The notes: generated by a model from the letters alone, not told the origin. A DNA stretch of 22,446 nucleotides from Bacteroidota bacterium (GCA_023423285.1 JAFAFV010000173.1:1-22446), one strand, 5' to 3'. Positions 1 to 8,654 are shown, numbered from the stretch's first letter. Translations and numbers: made by a program.

Positions 1-258
1 GTTATTTGCTATGTATCGCTGCGGCAGCACGATAAAAAGGCTGGTTTAAAATTTATTGAATCCATCCGTCAGTTACACGAAGTAACCGAGTGCTACAGTA
101 TTTCCGGAGAGTTTGATTTTATGCTGAAAGTGTTGGCGAAAGACATGACAGGTTTTTACGATTTTCATGTGAATAAGCTAAGCCAGGTAGAAAACCTGGG
201 CCATGTACAAAGCATATTTGTTATGGGCGTAGTGAAGCAAACCCATGAATTGATTTAA
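1..258 (+). CDS. Lrp/AsnC family transcriptional regulator, C-terminal part (5' end outside window)
   Basis: The frame is open from base 1 to the TAA at 256-258 and encodes the last 85 residues of a protein whose start lies upstream. The stretch around EFDFMLKVLAKDM followed by GFYDFHVNKL and a final VVKQTHEL matches the RAM (regulation of amino acid metabolism) ligand-binding and oligomerisation domain of Lrp/AsnC regulators. Full-length members have about 150-160 residues, with an N-terminal helix-turn-helix that would lie outside the window. Such proteins act in the cytoplasm as dimers or octamers and often respond to an amino acid. The target cannot be told from this fragment. It is convergent with the FKBP gene, only 9 bases away. 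Confidence 0.85.
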   Translation, partial: VICYVSLRQHDKKAGLKFIESIRQLHEVTECYSISGEFDFMLKVLAKDMTGFYDFHVNKLSQVENLGHVQSIFVMGVVKQTHELI

Positions 259-260
259 AA

Positions 261-282
261 TTAAAAGCTATTGTGCTTTTTT
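261..282. terminator. Weak AT-rich hairpin between convergent genes
   Basis: AAAAGC (263-268), a six-base loop TATTGT and GCTTTT (275-280) followed by TT form a short stem that could end the Lrp/AsnC transcript. It overlaps the TAG stop codon (268-270) of the convergent FKBP gene. With only two G-C pairs the stem is weak. Confidence 0.3.
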
Positions 283-972
283 AATATCCAGCAATTCAAT
301 TTCAAATATAAGCGGGCTGCCGCCGGGTATGGTAGGCGGTGCACCGCGCAGGCCATAACCCAATTGATAAGGTATGTAAAATTTATACTTGCTGCCCACG
401 CTCATTAGTTGCACTCCTTCGGTCCATCCGGGTATCACGCTCCCTAATTGAAGCGTGAGCGGTTCGTTTCTTTCGTAGGATGCATCAAACTCAGTACCGT
501 CAGGTAAAGTGCCGCGGTAATGAACGGTAACGCTATCGCTTGCAGAAGGTTTAGCGCCGGTTCCTTCTTTAATCACTTCATATTGTAAGCCGCTTGTAGT
601 GGTTTTCAAACCAGCTATGCCTTTGTTCTGATCAAAAAATTCTTTTTGCCTAACGGATGCCTTCTCTTCCAGAATTTTTTGAGAATAAGTACTGAGGATA
701 GTATAAATTTCAGCTTCGTCAAACTTCATGGGTTTTTTATCAAATACATCCTGCAGCCCCTGCGCGATCAATTTTGTATTTAAATCTCCAAGGTCCTGGT
801 TAAGGGATTGAGCGATATTCATTCCTAATGCATAGCTGGCGGAGTCAGATTCAGTTTTCAGTACAACATCTTTTTGTACTGTGGCAGCAGGTTTTGCAGG
901 CGTTTTGCTTTGTGCCTGAACATTGCTAAATGTAAATAAAGAGGGCAGTGCTACCAAGAGGAAGTATTTCAT
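268..972 (-). CDS. Exported FKBP-type peptidyl-prolyl cis-trans isomerase
   Basis: The 234-residue protein has a signal peptide (MKYFLLVALPSLFTFSNVQA, cut near residue 20), an FKBP_N-type helical dimerisation domain (about 42-118, starting SYALGMNIAQSL) and a C-terminal FKBP domain (about 140-231). The FKBP core is well kept: VHYRGTLPDGTEFDASY, VIPGWTEGVQLM and YGLRGAPPTIPGGSPLIF contain the aromatic and V-I-P-G-W residues that line the proline pocket. This is the layout of Mip/FkpA proteins, which catalyse prolyl isomerisation and help fold proteins in the periplasm. No lipobox cysteine follows the signal, so a soluble periplasmic protein is likely. The ATG at 972 is preferred because it begins the signal peptide and a -7 box lies 21 bases upstream. 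The gene stands alone, divergent from the deacetylase gene. Confidence 0.93.
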   Translation of the reverse strand: MKYFLLVALPSLFTFSNVQAQSKTPAKPAATVQKDVVLKTESDSASYALGMNIAQSLNQDLGDLNTKLIAQGLQDVFDKKPMKFDEAEIYTILSTYSQKILEEKASVRQKEFFDQNKGIAGLKTTTSGLQYEVIKEGTGAKPSASDSVTVHYRGTLPDGTEFDASYERNEPLTLQLGSVIPGWTEGVQLMSVGSKYKFYIPYQLGYGLRGAPPTIPGGSPLIFEIELLDIKKAQ

Positions 973-993
973 TACTTTTAATTATTTGAGATG

Positions 994-1001
994 CAAAAAT
1001 A
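994..1001 (-). promoter_or_regulatory. -7 promoter box for the FKBP gene
   Basis: TATTTTTG on the minus strand matches the Bacteroidota -7 consensus TAnnTTTG in full and lies 21 bases before the ATG, predicting a leader of about 15 bases. I see no clear TTTG at -33. Confidence 0.5.
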
Positions 1002-1078
1002 GCAGCCTGAATGTTATGAAAAACATATTTTAATTGCTGTTCAATAAAAAATACAATTATAAATGGCCGATGGAGAGT

Positions 1079-1086
1079 TACCTTCG
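1079..1086 (+). promoter_or_regulatory. Possible -7 promoter box for the deacetylase gene
   Basis: TACCTTCG fits TAnnTTTG at seven of eight positions counted with the free ones, and lies 19 bases before the ATG at 1106, the same spacing as for other genes in the window. There is no clear -33 box. Its position argues for ATG 1106 over the earlier in-frame starts. Confidence 0.35.
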
Positions 1087-1105
1087 CACACACATATTCA
1101 ATACT

Positions 1106-1936
1106 ATGAGAGTGATTTTGTTGGCAGCAGCCCTGATAGGCCTAACCTCTTCCTGCAGCAGCAACGCCAGTGATTCCCGCGAAACCCGGATAGACAGCCA
1201 GATAGTAATGGATACCAGTGTAATTGTAGAAGCGGCCCCTGCAAAAAACCATGTTGATTCGATCATGGCGAAAAAGCAGGTGCCGGTTTTGTGCTACCAC
1301 CGGTTTGAATATGGCCGCACCGATGATTACAATGTAACACCCGCACAGTTTGATGCTCAAATGAAAATTCTGAAAGACAGCGGCTATCAATCCATTCTTC
1401 CTGATCAATTGTACGACTACCTCGTTTACAATAAACCAATCCCTGAAAAACCATTCATGGCTACGTTTGACGATAATCGCCTCGAACACATTACTGTTGC
1501 CAATGAAGTGCTGAAAAAATATGGGTTTAAAGGTGTGTATTTTATTATGACTATTACTATCGGCAAAAAGAATTATATGAACCGTGAGCAGATTGCCCAG
1601 CTTGCTGCCGAAGGTAACACGGTTGGCAACCACACTTACGATCATCATAAAGTAACAGCGTATAATGATGAGGACTGGCAAAAACAGATAGTAGAGGCCA
1701 ATCAAACAATCAGCGAGATTACCGGCCAACCTGTTACCTATTTTGCTTACCCTTTTGGTATTGTCAACCACACGGCTGCGCAGGAGTTAAGTAAGCATTA
1801 TAAAATGTCGTTTATTCTTTCTACCCCGCGCGATAGCCTGGTACCCTTGCAAACCGTTCGCAGAATGATCGTGGCGCATAAATGGACACCACAGGGAATG
1901 CTGAAAGTGATGAACAGTACGTTTTCTAAAAGGTAG
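1106..1936 (+). CDS. Polysaccharide deacetylase (NodB-homology), probable lipoprotein
   Basis: Counted from the ATG at 1106 the protein has 276 residues. It opens with a signal sequence ending LTSSC, which looks like a lipobox, so it is probably anchored to a membrane by its cysteine. The NodB domain shows TFDDN (120-124; the family norm is TFDDG) with the catalytic and metal-binding Asp pair, HTYDH (176-180) with the two metal-binding His, and FAYPFG as motif 3. The segment VPVLCYHRF at its front is typical of deacetylases acting on N-acetylated sugars, such as the PgaB/IcaB type. The substrate (poly-N-acetylglucosamine, chitin oligomer or peptidoglycan) cannot be decided. The reading frame is open upstream to a TTG at 1034 and an ATG at 1070, but those starts would put a charged stretch before the signal. 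It stands alone, divergent from the FKBP gene. Confidence 0.88.
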   Translation: MRVILLAAALIGLTSSCSSNASDSRETRIDSQIVMDTSVIVEAAPAKNHVDSIMAKKQVPVLCYHRFEYGRTDDYNVTPAQFDAQMKILKDSGYQSILPDQLYDYLVYNKPIPEKPFMATFDDNRLEHITVANEVLKKYGFKGVYFIMTITIGKKNYMNREQIAQLAAEGNTVGNHTYDHHKVTAYNDEDWQKQIVEANQTISEITGQPVTYFAYPFGIVNHTAAQELSKHYKMSFILSTPRDSLVPLQTVRRMIVAHKWTPQGMLKVMNSTFSKR

Positions 1937-2036
1937 CGTTTTCTGCTTCTGAAAATAACTTAATGAAACAAATTGTTTAAATAGGCATATTGTAGAACGG
2001 TTCACAAAACGGTAAAGCCTTAAAACATTACAAACT

Positions 2037-2056
2037 TTAAAACTCAATCGTTTTAA
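2037..2056. terminator. AT-rich inverted repeat at the 3' ends of two convergent genes
   Basis: TTAAAAC (2037-2043), loop TCAATC and GTTTTAA (2050-2056) form a perfect 7-bp inverted repeat covering the TAA stop (2053-2055) of the ATPase gene. It may serve as a weak bidirectional terminator for the deacetylase and ATPase transcripts, but it has little GC and only a short T run. Confidence 0.3.
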
Positions 2057-3603
2057 TATTTATCATCCAGGTCATCAAAATCGCCTTCCAGATCATCTTC
2101 CAAATTGCCCTGCTCAAACCCCGTATTCATCATACTTCCAAACAGGTCTTTGAATTCAACTTTAGTTTCAAACAATTTTTTACTAATAAGAGAGTAAGCA
2201 GAAAGGCCGTGCAATACAAACTCCATCAGCAGACCCTTTTGTAATTCGTCAACATGAGGAAAATATTTTTTTATAAGCGCGTGAAGGCCATCTACTGCAT
2301 ACAGTTGTTGTAGTTTGTCACTGTCTTTAGTATTGAAGGAAAGAGACAGGTTGTTGCCTTTGTCAAACCAGCTAATAATGGGGCGGTAGGGGTTTTCTTC
2401 TGCTTTTTGCCGTGCTGATGCCTTACCTGTATTGCGGCGTTTTTTCAATTCTTCAGGATTGGGAAAATATTGGATGAACTGCGTGCGCACCGAACGGTCC
2501 AGCAAATTCATAGCTACCTGGTAAGGTCCTTCCTGTTCGCCTTCGTACACCAGTTCCACTTTCCCGGTAATGGATGGAATGGTGGCGGCTAAGTCGCTAA
2601 TCCATATTTGTGTAGAAGGTTCATCATTCAGAATTGCACGCCTTTCGGCCGCGCTCATAGCATTTTCCATGGCTGAAATAGTGAGCCTTGCGCTCACGCC
2701 GCTTTTTTTATCTACCAGTTCACTATTTCGCGCTTCAAAAGCCACTTGTTCAATCAGGCGTTTCACCATATCGCTCACCTGTATCTTTTCTGCCTGCTCC
2801 TGATGCACACCTGCTTCCTGTTGCGTAATTTCTAAGGCATGTTCTAAATTCCTCGGGTAATGCGTCAGTATCTGGCTTTGAATTCTGTCTTTCAGTGGCG
2901 TTACAATGCTGCCACGGTTGGTGTAATCCTCGGGGTTGGCAGTAAATACAAAAAGAATATCAAGCGGCAATCTTAATTTAAAGCCGCGGATCTGTATGTC
3001 GCCTTCTTCCAAAATATTAAATAGCGAAACCTGTATGCGGGCCTGCAGGTCGGGCAACTCGTTGATGACAAAAATACTGCGGTTACTGCGCGGAATGATG
3101 CCGTAATGCAGCACACGCTCATCTGCAAAAGTTAGCTTCAGGTTGGCCGCTTTAATGGGGTCTATATCACCAATCAGGTCAGCCACTGAAACATCAGGAG
3201 TAGCCAGTTTTTCTCCGTAACGCTGGTCGCGGTGAATCCATTCAACTGGTGTGTGATCACCTTTTTCTGCAATCAGGTCATGCGCATATTTTGAGATGGG
3301 ATGCAGCGGATCATCATTGATCTCACTTCCCGCCACAACAGGTATCCATTCATCCAACAGGCTGGTCATTAATCTTGCCATACGTGTTTTGGCTTGTCCG
3401 CGTAAGCCAAGAAATAATATATTGTGGCGGCTTAAAAGTGCCCGTTCCGTTTCAGGAATTACCGAGTCTTCATAACCAACAATGCCGGGAAAAGTTTCTT
3501 CTCCCGCGCGTAATTTTTTTATAAGGTTTTGCCTTACTTCTTCTTTAATGCTTTTATATTGATAGCCGGAGGCTTTTAATTGTCCTAAAGTTGTCTGAAC
3601 CAT
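2053..3603 (-). CDS. MoxR/magnesium-chelatase-like AAA+ ATPase
   Basis: The 516-residue cytoplasmic protein carries one AAA+ module in its first half. Walker A is GLRGQAKT (66-73), with Ala where most P-loops have the last Gly, as is common in MoxR/RavA proteins. The Walker B position reads FVINEL (Asn181-Glu182), so Asn replaces the usual Asp. Sensor 1 is TAN (221-223) and the likely arginine finger is R240 in PLKDR. An AAA lid follows, then a C-terminal region ending in a strongly acidic tail (about 489-516, with EDDLEGDFDDLDD). MoxR-type ATPases work with VWA-domain proteins to remodel or activate protein complexes. The VWA gene 125 bases upstream on the same strand fits that model. The partner protein is unknown. 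It could be annotated as magnesium chelatase, but no chlorophyll genes are near. Confidence 0.88.
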   Translation of the reverse strand: MVQTTLGQLKASGYQYKSIKEEVRQNLIKKLRAGEETFPGIVGYEDSVIPETERALLSRHNILFLGLRGQAKTRMARLMTSLLDEWIPVVAGSEINDDPLHPISKYAHDLIAEKGDHTPVEWIHRDQRYGEKLATPDVSVADLIGDIDPIKAANLKLTFADERVLHYGIIPRSNRSIFVINELPDLQARIQVSLFNILEEGDIQIRGFKLRLPLDILFVFTANPEDYTNRGSIVTPLKDRIQSQILTHYPRNLEHALEITQQEAGVHQEQAEKIQVSDMVKRLIEQVAFEARNSELVDKKSGVSARLTISAMENAMSAAERRAILNDEPSTQIWISDLAATIPSITGKVELVYEGEQEGPYQVAMNLLDRSVRTQFIQYFPNPEELKKRRNTGKASARQKAEENPYRPIISWFDKGNNLSLSFNTKDSDKLQQLYAVDGLHALIKKYFPHVDELQKGLLMEFVLHGLSAYSLISKKLFETKVEFKDLFGSMMNTGFEQGNLEDDLEGDFDDLDDKY

Positions 3604-3685
3604 GTACCTTGATTTAACGGTTTTTTTTAAATTATAATTGAAGTGTCATGCCGGGGATAATGTAAAGAATCCGGACATCTTCTTA

Positions 3686-3713
3686 AAAACAAGGGGATTT
3701 TTTTATGCTCCCC
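3686..3713 (-). terminator. Possible terminator or attenuator between the VWA and ATPase genes
   Basis: Read on the minus strand, GGGGA (3713-3709), an 11-base A-rich loop and TCCCC (3697-3693) make a 5-bp stem rich in G-C, followed by TTGTTTTT. It lies 15-45 bases past the VWA stop and before the ATPase start, so it may lower read-through into the ATPase gene. Confidence 0.35.
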
Positions 3714-3728
3714 CGAATGATACGTTTA

Positions 3729-4826
3729 TTAAAACACCTGCTTATTCTTACCAGTTTCAAAATCTTTAAAGATAAAGGTTCCTAATTTGTCAAGATTGGC
3801 AAAATAAGCTTTGCCATGGTTCATTTCGGTAAACTCCTGTACAAATTTTTGCAGGTAAGGGTCTGTAGCAATCATAAAGGTGGTGATGGGTATCTTTAAT
3901 TTTTTGCATTGCGCTGCCAGGTTCAGGCAGCGGTTGACCACCTTTCTGTCAAGCCCGAACGCGTTTTTATAGTAGCGCTTACCAATCTTCAGGCAGGTGG
4001 GCTTACCATCGGTGATCATAAAAATTTGCTTGTTGGGATTTTTTCTTCTCCTCAAAATATCCATTGCAAGTTCCAAACCTGCTACCGTGTTGGTATGATA
4101 AGGCCCCACCTGTAAATAAGGAAGGTCTTTTATTTCTACCGGCCACGCGTCGTTACCAAATACCACTATATCCAGCGTGTCCTTAGGGTAACGTGTGGTG
4201 ATGAGTTCGCTTAAGGCCATGGCCACTTTTTTTGCCGGTGTAATGCGGTCTTCCCCGTAAAGAATCATTGAGTGAGAAATGTCGATCATCAGCACGGTTG
4301 AAGTTTGCGTTTTAAAATCCGTTTCCCTGATGCTAAGGTCATCTTCTCTTAAATGAAAACTTTCAACTCCATGATTGATTTGCGCGTTGCGGATGGATTC
4401 AGTAAAATCAATCTGCTCCAGCATATCGCCAAATTGAAAAGGCCTGGTTTCAGGATTGATCTCATCGCCCTGGCCAGGTTTAAAGGTCTTGTGATCGCCT
4501 TTGCCTGCTTTTTTGAGTTTGCCAAAAATTTCTTCTAAACTTTTTTTGCGAATACTCTGCTCGGTTTTTGGAGTGATCTTTATCTCGCCGGTAGGCGCAT
4601 CTTCTGTTATATAGCCTTTATTTTTCAGGTCTTCCAAAAAATCACCCATGCCATAATCATCACTTGTAAGCTGGTATTGCTTATCAAGTTCGTTCAGCCA
4701 TTGCAGGGCTTCACCCACATCACCACTGGTGTAGGTAAGCATTTGCAAAAAAACATCCATCAGTTTGTCAAATGGGCTTTTGCTGTTATTGTTGATATCG
4801 AATTTTGAAAAATGATAACCGCGCAT
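3729..4826 (-). CDS. VWA-domain protein, partner of the AAA+ ATPase
   Basis: The protein has 365 residues counted from the ATG at 4826; a TTG five codons earlier is less likely. The N-terminal half (to about 170) is helical and charged. The C-terminal half is a von Willebrand factor A domain beginning TVLMIDISHSM, with an intact MIDAS DxSxS motif (182-186) and a later ITDGKPT strand carrying the Asp of the metal site. No signal peptide or membrane segment is seen, so it should be cytoplasmic. VWA proteins coded beside MoxR ATPases act as metal-dependent adaptors that bind the substrate. The ATPase gene follows 125 bases downstream on the same strand, and the DUF2723 gene upstream is cut off by a terminator, so the pair forms a two-gene unit. 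Confidence 0.88.
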   Translation of the reverse strand: MRGYHFSKFDINNNSKSPFDKLMDVFLQMLTYTSGDVGEALQWLNELDKQYQLTSDDYGMGDFLEDLKNKGYITEDAPTGEIKITPKTEQSIRKKSLEEIFGKLKKAGKGDHKTFKPGQGDEINPETRPFQFGDMLEQIDFTESIRNAQINHGVESFHLREDDLSIRETDFKTQTSTVLMIDISHSMILYGEDRITPAKKVAMALSELITTRYPKDTLDIVVFGNDAWPVEIKDLPYLQVGPYHTNTVAGLELAMDILRRRKNPNKQIFMITDGKPTCLKIGKRYYKNAFGLDRKVVNRCLNLAAQCKKLKIPITTFMIATDPYLQKFVQEFTEMNHGKAYFANLDKLGTFIFKDFETGKNKQVF

Positions 4827-4906
4827 AATTAATATTAACAAGTTTTGTGGTGTAAGGTTTTCGGGAGCTGAAAAGTTAACAGGCTAAGCATTAAATAACC
4901 TGCATT

Positions 4907-4938
4907 AAAAAAGGTTGCCCGTTTTAGAGCAACCTTTT
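4907..4938 (-). terminator. Rho-independent terminator of the DUF2723 gene
   Basis: A perfect 10-bp stem, AAAAGGTTGC (4909-4918 on plus) with GCAACCTTTT (4929-4938), has a 10-base loop. On the minus strand it runs into a T tract (complement of A4907-4912) 24 bases past the DUF2723 stop. A T run on the other side is short, so the main direction is minus. Confidence 0.8.
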
Positions 4939-4961
4939 GATCAAAAGTTTTTTTAGTAGCG

Positions 4962-7900
4962 TCAGGGCCTAACGGAATCCTGGTTCTGCGCATTGTCAAC
5001 CGGCGCTACAGTATCAGCAGCGTTGCCAAGTGAACCAGGCAGGGCCATTTCCTGGGCAGGATTTTGTACGCCTTTTTTCAAAGGATCGTATCGCTGCTCA
5101 ATAGCCTGTGCCGCGGCTTCCATTACACTGTTCAGCGGATCTTCTATGCTTGCAAAGCCGCTAAAAAATTCAGGCTTTTCCGCCTTCAGGTAATTGTAAT
5201 AATTCTTTTGCTCCCTGATGTCTTTTTTCACAGCTTCCATCACCTTTCTTGCCTGATCCAGCTTTCCGGCCTTATAATATGCTTCAGCCAGCATCAGGCC
5301 GGTTTGGTTATGCTGGTTGTAACGGCTTACCATACCGTAAGGAAGGTTTTGTGGCAAAATGCCTTTTTCTGATTTTTCAAGAATAGCTTCCGCTTCTTTC
5401 ATTTTCCCGGCATCGGCAAGGTTGCCCGCAGCTTCGGCAAAAATGGCGCGGATGTTTAATAAATGCCTGCGGTTTTCTTCATCAAAATAGGTTCCGGCTT
5501 TATTGGCTCCGCCAAATTCATATTTCTTGACGAGGTTGTCGTAGATAGCGGCCAGGTTGTTATCGCGCATAGATGTACCTCCTGCGCCCATTTCTCTCAG
5601 AGCCTGCTCAATTACCCAGTTTTGCTGTGGCGCTTTTGCCGGGAAAGGAAGCAACCTGAAGCTGAGGCCATCTTTTCTAATGTAACTGCCAAAGCCCAGT
5701 TCGCCGTATGGCGATGTAAAATAAATAGGCCTTTGCCATTTGTTAGAAGCAATGATGTTTAAGATCATCAGTTCGCTTCTTTGTAATGCCCTGCGGGGAA
5801 TTTCAAAAACCATGTTGTCAACAAGGCTATCTGTAGCATTGGCCGTTCCATTTTTCAGAATCAGTTCTTTATCAACTGGCACCATAAACTTGTTGATAGG
5901 CAGGCGTTGCTGCCCCACATCCTGTCCGGTTTCAGGGTCAATGGCAGGAGCGCCCATAAAGTCGTGCATCACATTGTAAAGATTGTAATGCATGTTGGGG
6001 TCAATGTTTTGCCCGGGCGCCGGTTCGGTTACATAAACCACTTCCCGGTTGTGTCCAGCAATTTGGGCCGGGGTCCAAATCACATCCACACTGTCGGCCT
6101 GGTTTACTTTATAGCGCAACTGATTAATGTACCAGTCAATGCCGAGCAGACTGGTGTTGATGATTCGAATGTCGGGGCGAACGCCTTCCACTTCCTGCGC
6201 GTACCATAATGGATAGGTGTCATTATCGCCAAAAGTAAATATGATCGCGTTGGGCGCGCAACTTTCCAGGTAATTTCTGGCCAGATCAGGACCCAGCGTT
6301 TTCTGGCTTCTGTCATGGTCATCCCATTCCTGCTGCGCCATTAAAACCGGCACCAGCACACAAATGATGCCTGCTGTAATGCCTGCCATTCTTAAATTGC
6401 TGCCTTTAGATGAAACAGTCCTAATTACATAGGTTACAACAAACAGTACAATTAAAAATAATGCTGCGCCAATAATGCCTGAAATAAAGATTGGGCCGGG
6501 AGAACCCCAAAGGCTGCTGGCAGCTATCATAAGAAAACTTAGGGAGCCGCCGTAAACCAGCATTTTGGTAAAGGTTTCTTTGTCCTTTAACTCTACAGCC
6601 AGTCTTACGAATGCTACTACGGCTAATCCAATCCATATTGCAAATGCGTAAAACGAACCTACATAAGCGTAATCACGTTCACGCGGCTGGTTTCCCGGCT
6701 GGTTAAGGTATAGTACAATAGCCAACCCGGTAAAGAAGAACAGCAGGAAGGTAGCAATCCAGTCTCTTCTGTTTTTTATAAACTGATAAACTAATCCAAC
6801 TATGCCTAGTATAAATGGCAGCAGGTATAATTTATTATTTGCTTTATTGTCTTTCAGGCTTTCCGGCAGTTTACTCTGGTCGCCCAGCAGGGCATTATCT
6901 ATAATGGAGATGCCGGAGATCCAGTTGCCATCCCGCTTATTGCCATAGCCCTGAATGTCGTTTTGCTTTCCGGCAAAATTCCACATAAAATAACGCATGT
7001 ACATAAAGCTGGTTTGGTAAGTGGTAAACCAGCTAATATTATCGCCATAGCTTGGGGCGCCATATGATGGCTGGCCCGTATTGGGGTCTCTTGACTGCTC
7101 CAGATTCAGCCAGTCTGCGTAAAACTGTGCGTGGTATTGGTCATTGCTACTGCTCCAGATACGGGGAAAGAGTTGTTTGTCGGAACTTTTATAATTCACT
7201 TCCCTGTCGCGTCCGATAGGAATATATTTGTTATCTCCCTTCACATACCTCATTTCGCCCATTGTAAAAGGACTGCCATTTTCATCGTATTCCACCTCTG
7301 CAGCAAAGTGCGGCCCGTAAACAAGAGGCGCACTGCCATATTGCTCGCGGCTTAAATAGTAAACAAGGTTGATGGGATTATCAACATTATTCATATCAAT
7401 AGCAGGGTTGGCATTACTACGGATCATGGATGTGAGGTACATCATATACCCCAGCATAATGAACGCGAGGCACCACATGGTAAGTTTGATTACTCTTAAT
7501 GCCGTCGGTTTTAAAAAGTACCCCACAACAGCGCCAACCGCAACCAGCAGTAGAATTTTGCCTACAACCATGGAGCCGCCAAAGGCAAACGGTAAAAAGG
7601 CCAGTACAAAAAGCAGCGTAGCCCATATCACGAGTGTTTTTTGAGAAACATTGGGTTTAAAATTCAATGCCCAAAAGATCAGTGCGGCAATAAGTATAAA
7701 ATAAATTGCAAATCCGGAGAAGAAGGGTAGCCCGAAATTATTTACAAAAAACACGTCGAACAGGCCGGCGGCTTTCATGCTGTATTGTACCACAGCTACC
7801 TGAACAATGCCCGTAATGGCACAACCAATTAAAAACGCGATGATGCTTCCTTTAAGCGTAGGCTTATACCTGCGGAAGTAATAGATCATCACGATTGGTG

Positions 7901-8519
7901 GTATGGTAAGAATACCCAAAAGGTGTACACCAATTACCAGCCCCATCATAAAGAAGATGAAAATGATCCACCTGTCGGCTCTTGCACGTTCGTGTTCATC
8001 GCTTCCCGCGTGTTCATCGGCATGTTCCCATTTCAGGGCTGCCCAAAATAACAAAGCTGTAAAAAAAGATGATAGTGCATATACTTCTCCTTCTACCGCG
8101 CTGTACCAGAACGAATCGCTGAAAGCATAAGCCAGTGCACCCACAATGCCTGCGGCCATTACAGTTAGCACCTGGCTGCCTGATAAAGCCTCGCCTACAT
8201 TCACAAACATTTTACGGGCAAAATGTGTAATGCTCCAAAAAAGAAATAAAATGGTACCCGCGCTGGCTGTGGCGCTCATAAAGTTAACGGCATTAGCGGC
8301 CGTCATACCATTATCTCCAAAAAGAATGATAAAGAACCTGCCAAGCAAGGTAAAAACCGGCGCTCCGGGCGGGTGAGGCATGCCCATTTTATAGGCACAG
8401 GCTACAAATTCACCACAGTCCCACAAAGAACCACGCGCTTCGCGAGTGAACATATAAGTTAACATGGCAATGGCAAAAACCGCCCAACCGGTTAGGTTAT
8501 TAATTCTCCTGAAATTCAT
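4962..8519 (-). CDS. DUF2723 / GT117 family membrane glycosyltransferase (TMEM260-like)
   Basis: The 1185-residue protein has about a dozen hydrophobic membrane spans in its first 750 residues, with the family signature near the N terminus: SLWDCGEFVACAYKMG then PHPPGAPVF (about 31-56). The Asp and Glu of WDCGE in the first outer loop are the likely catalytic site of a GT-C fold, by analogy with protein O-mannosyltransferases. A second segment, QPRERDYAYVGSFYAFAIW, is also typical of DUF2723. The C-terminal 400 residues are soluble, with TPR-like helices (around NLADAGKMKEAEAILEKSE). Bacteroidota modify exported proteins by O-glycosylation, and human TMEM260 O-mannosylates proteins; transfer of a sugar from a lipid donor at the periplasmic face is the inferred role. 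The sugar and acceptor are unknown. The ATG at 8519 is backed by a -7 box 23 bases upstream. The gene is monocistronic. Confidence 0.9.
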   Translation of the reverse strand: MNFRRINNLTGWAVFAIAMLTYMFTREARGSLWDCGEFVACAYKMGMPHPPGAPVFTLLGRFFIILFGDNGMTAANAVNFMSATASAGTILFLFWSITHFARKMFVNVGEALSGSQVLTVMAAGIVGALAYAFSDSFWYSAVEGEVYALSSFFTALLFWAALKWEHADEHAGSDEHERARADRWIIFIFFMMGLVIGVHLLGILTIPPIVMIYYFRRYKPTLKGSIIAFLIGCAITGIVQVAVVQYSMKAAGLFDVFFVNNFGLPFFSGFAIYFILIAALIFWALNFKPNVSQKTLVIWATLLFVLAFLPFAFGGSMVVGKILLLVAVGAVVGYFLKPTALRVIKLTMWCLAFIMLGYMMYLTSMIRSNANPAIDMNNVDNPINLVYYLSREQYGSAPLVYGPHFAAEVEYDENGSPFTMGEMRYVKGDNKYIPIGRDREVNYKSSDKQLFPRIWSSSNDQYHAQFYADWLNLEQSRDPNTGQPSYGAPSYGDNISWFTTYQTSFMYMRYFMWNFAGKQNDIQGYGNKRDGNWISGISIIDNALLGDQSKLPESLKDNKANNKLYLLPFILGIVGLVYQFIKNRRDWIATFLLFFFTGLAIVLYLNQPGNQPRERDYAYVGSFYAFAIWIGLAVVAFVRLAVELKDKETFTKMLVYGGSLSFLMIAASSLWGSPGPIFISGIIGAALFLIVLFVVTYVIRTVSSKGSNLRMAGITAGIICVLVPVLMAQQEWDDHDRSQKTLGPDLARNYLESCAPNAIIFTFGDNDTYPLWYAQEVEGVRPDIRIINTSLLGIDWYINQLRYKVNQADSVDVIWTPAQIAGHNREVVYVTEPAPGQNIDPNMHYNLYNVMHDFMGAPAIDPETGQDVGQQRLPINKFMVPVDKELILKNGTANATDSLVDNMVFEIPRRALQRSELMILNIIASNKWQRPIYFTSPYGELGFGSYIRKDGLSFRLLPFPAKAPQQNWVIEQALREMGAGGTSMRDNNLAAIYDNLVKKYEFGGANKAGTYFDEENRRHLLNIRAIFAEAAGNLADAGKMKEAEAILEKSEKGILPQNLPYGMVSRYNQHNQTGLMLAEAYYKAGKLDQARKVMEAVKKDIREQKNYYNYLKAEKPEFFSGFASIEDPLNSVMEAAAQAIEQRYDPLKKGVQNPAQEMALPGSLGNAADTVAPVDNAQNQDSVRP

Positions 8520-8542
8520 ACGAAAACATGTTTTGATGGCAG

Positions 8543-8550
8543 CAAAAATA
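8543..8550 (-). promoter_or_regulatory. -7 promoter box for the DUF2723 gene
   Basis: TATTTTTG on the minus strand fully matches TAnnTTTG, 23 bases before the ATG. The same eight bases serve the FKBP gene at 994-1001. No TTG is seen at the -33 distance. Confidence 0.5.
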
Positions 8551-8654
8551 GGGTAAATGGAGGTTTAATATGGAAAAGTTTGGAAACAGATGTTAAGGAA
8601 CTGGTAAAGGCGATCAGCCGTAAAATGGCACTAGTGAAGGGTTATTCAAACGAA

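Noticed and set aside
1142..1771. Open frame of 209 codons on the minus strand inside the deacetylase gene
   Set aside because: Antisense shadow of a gene with intact catalytic motifs; no promoter and no recognisable domain.
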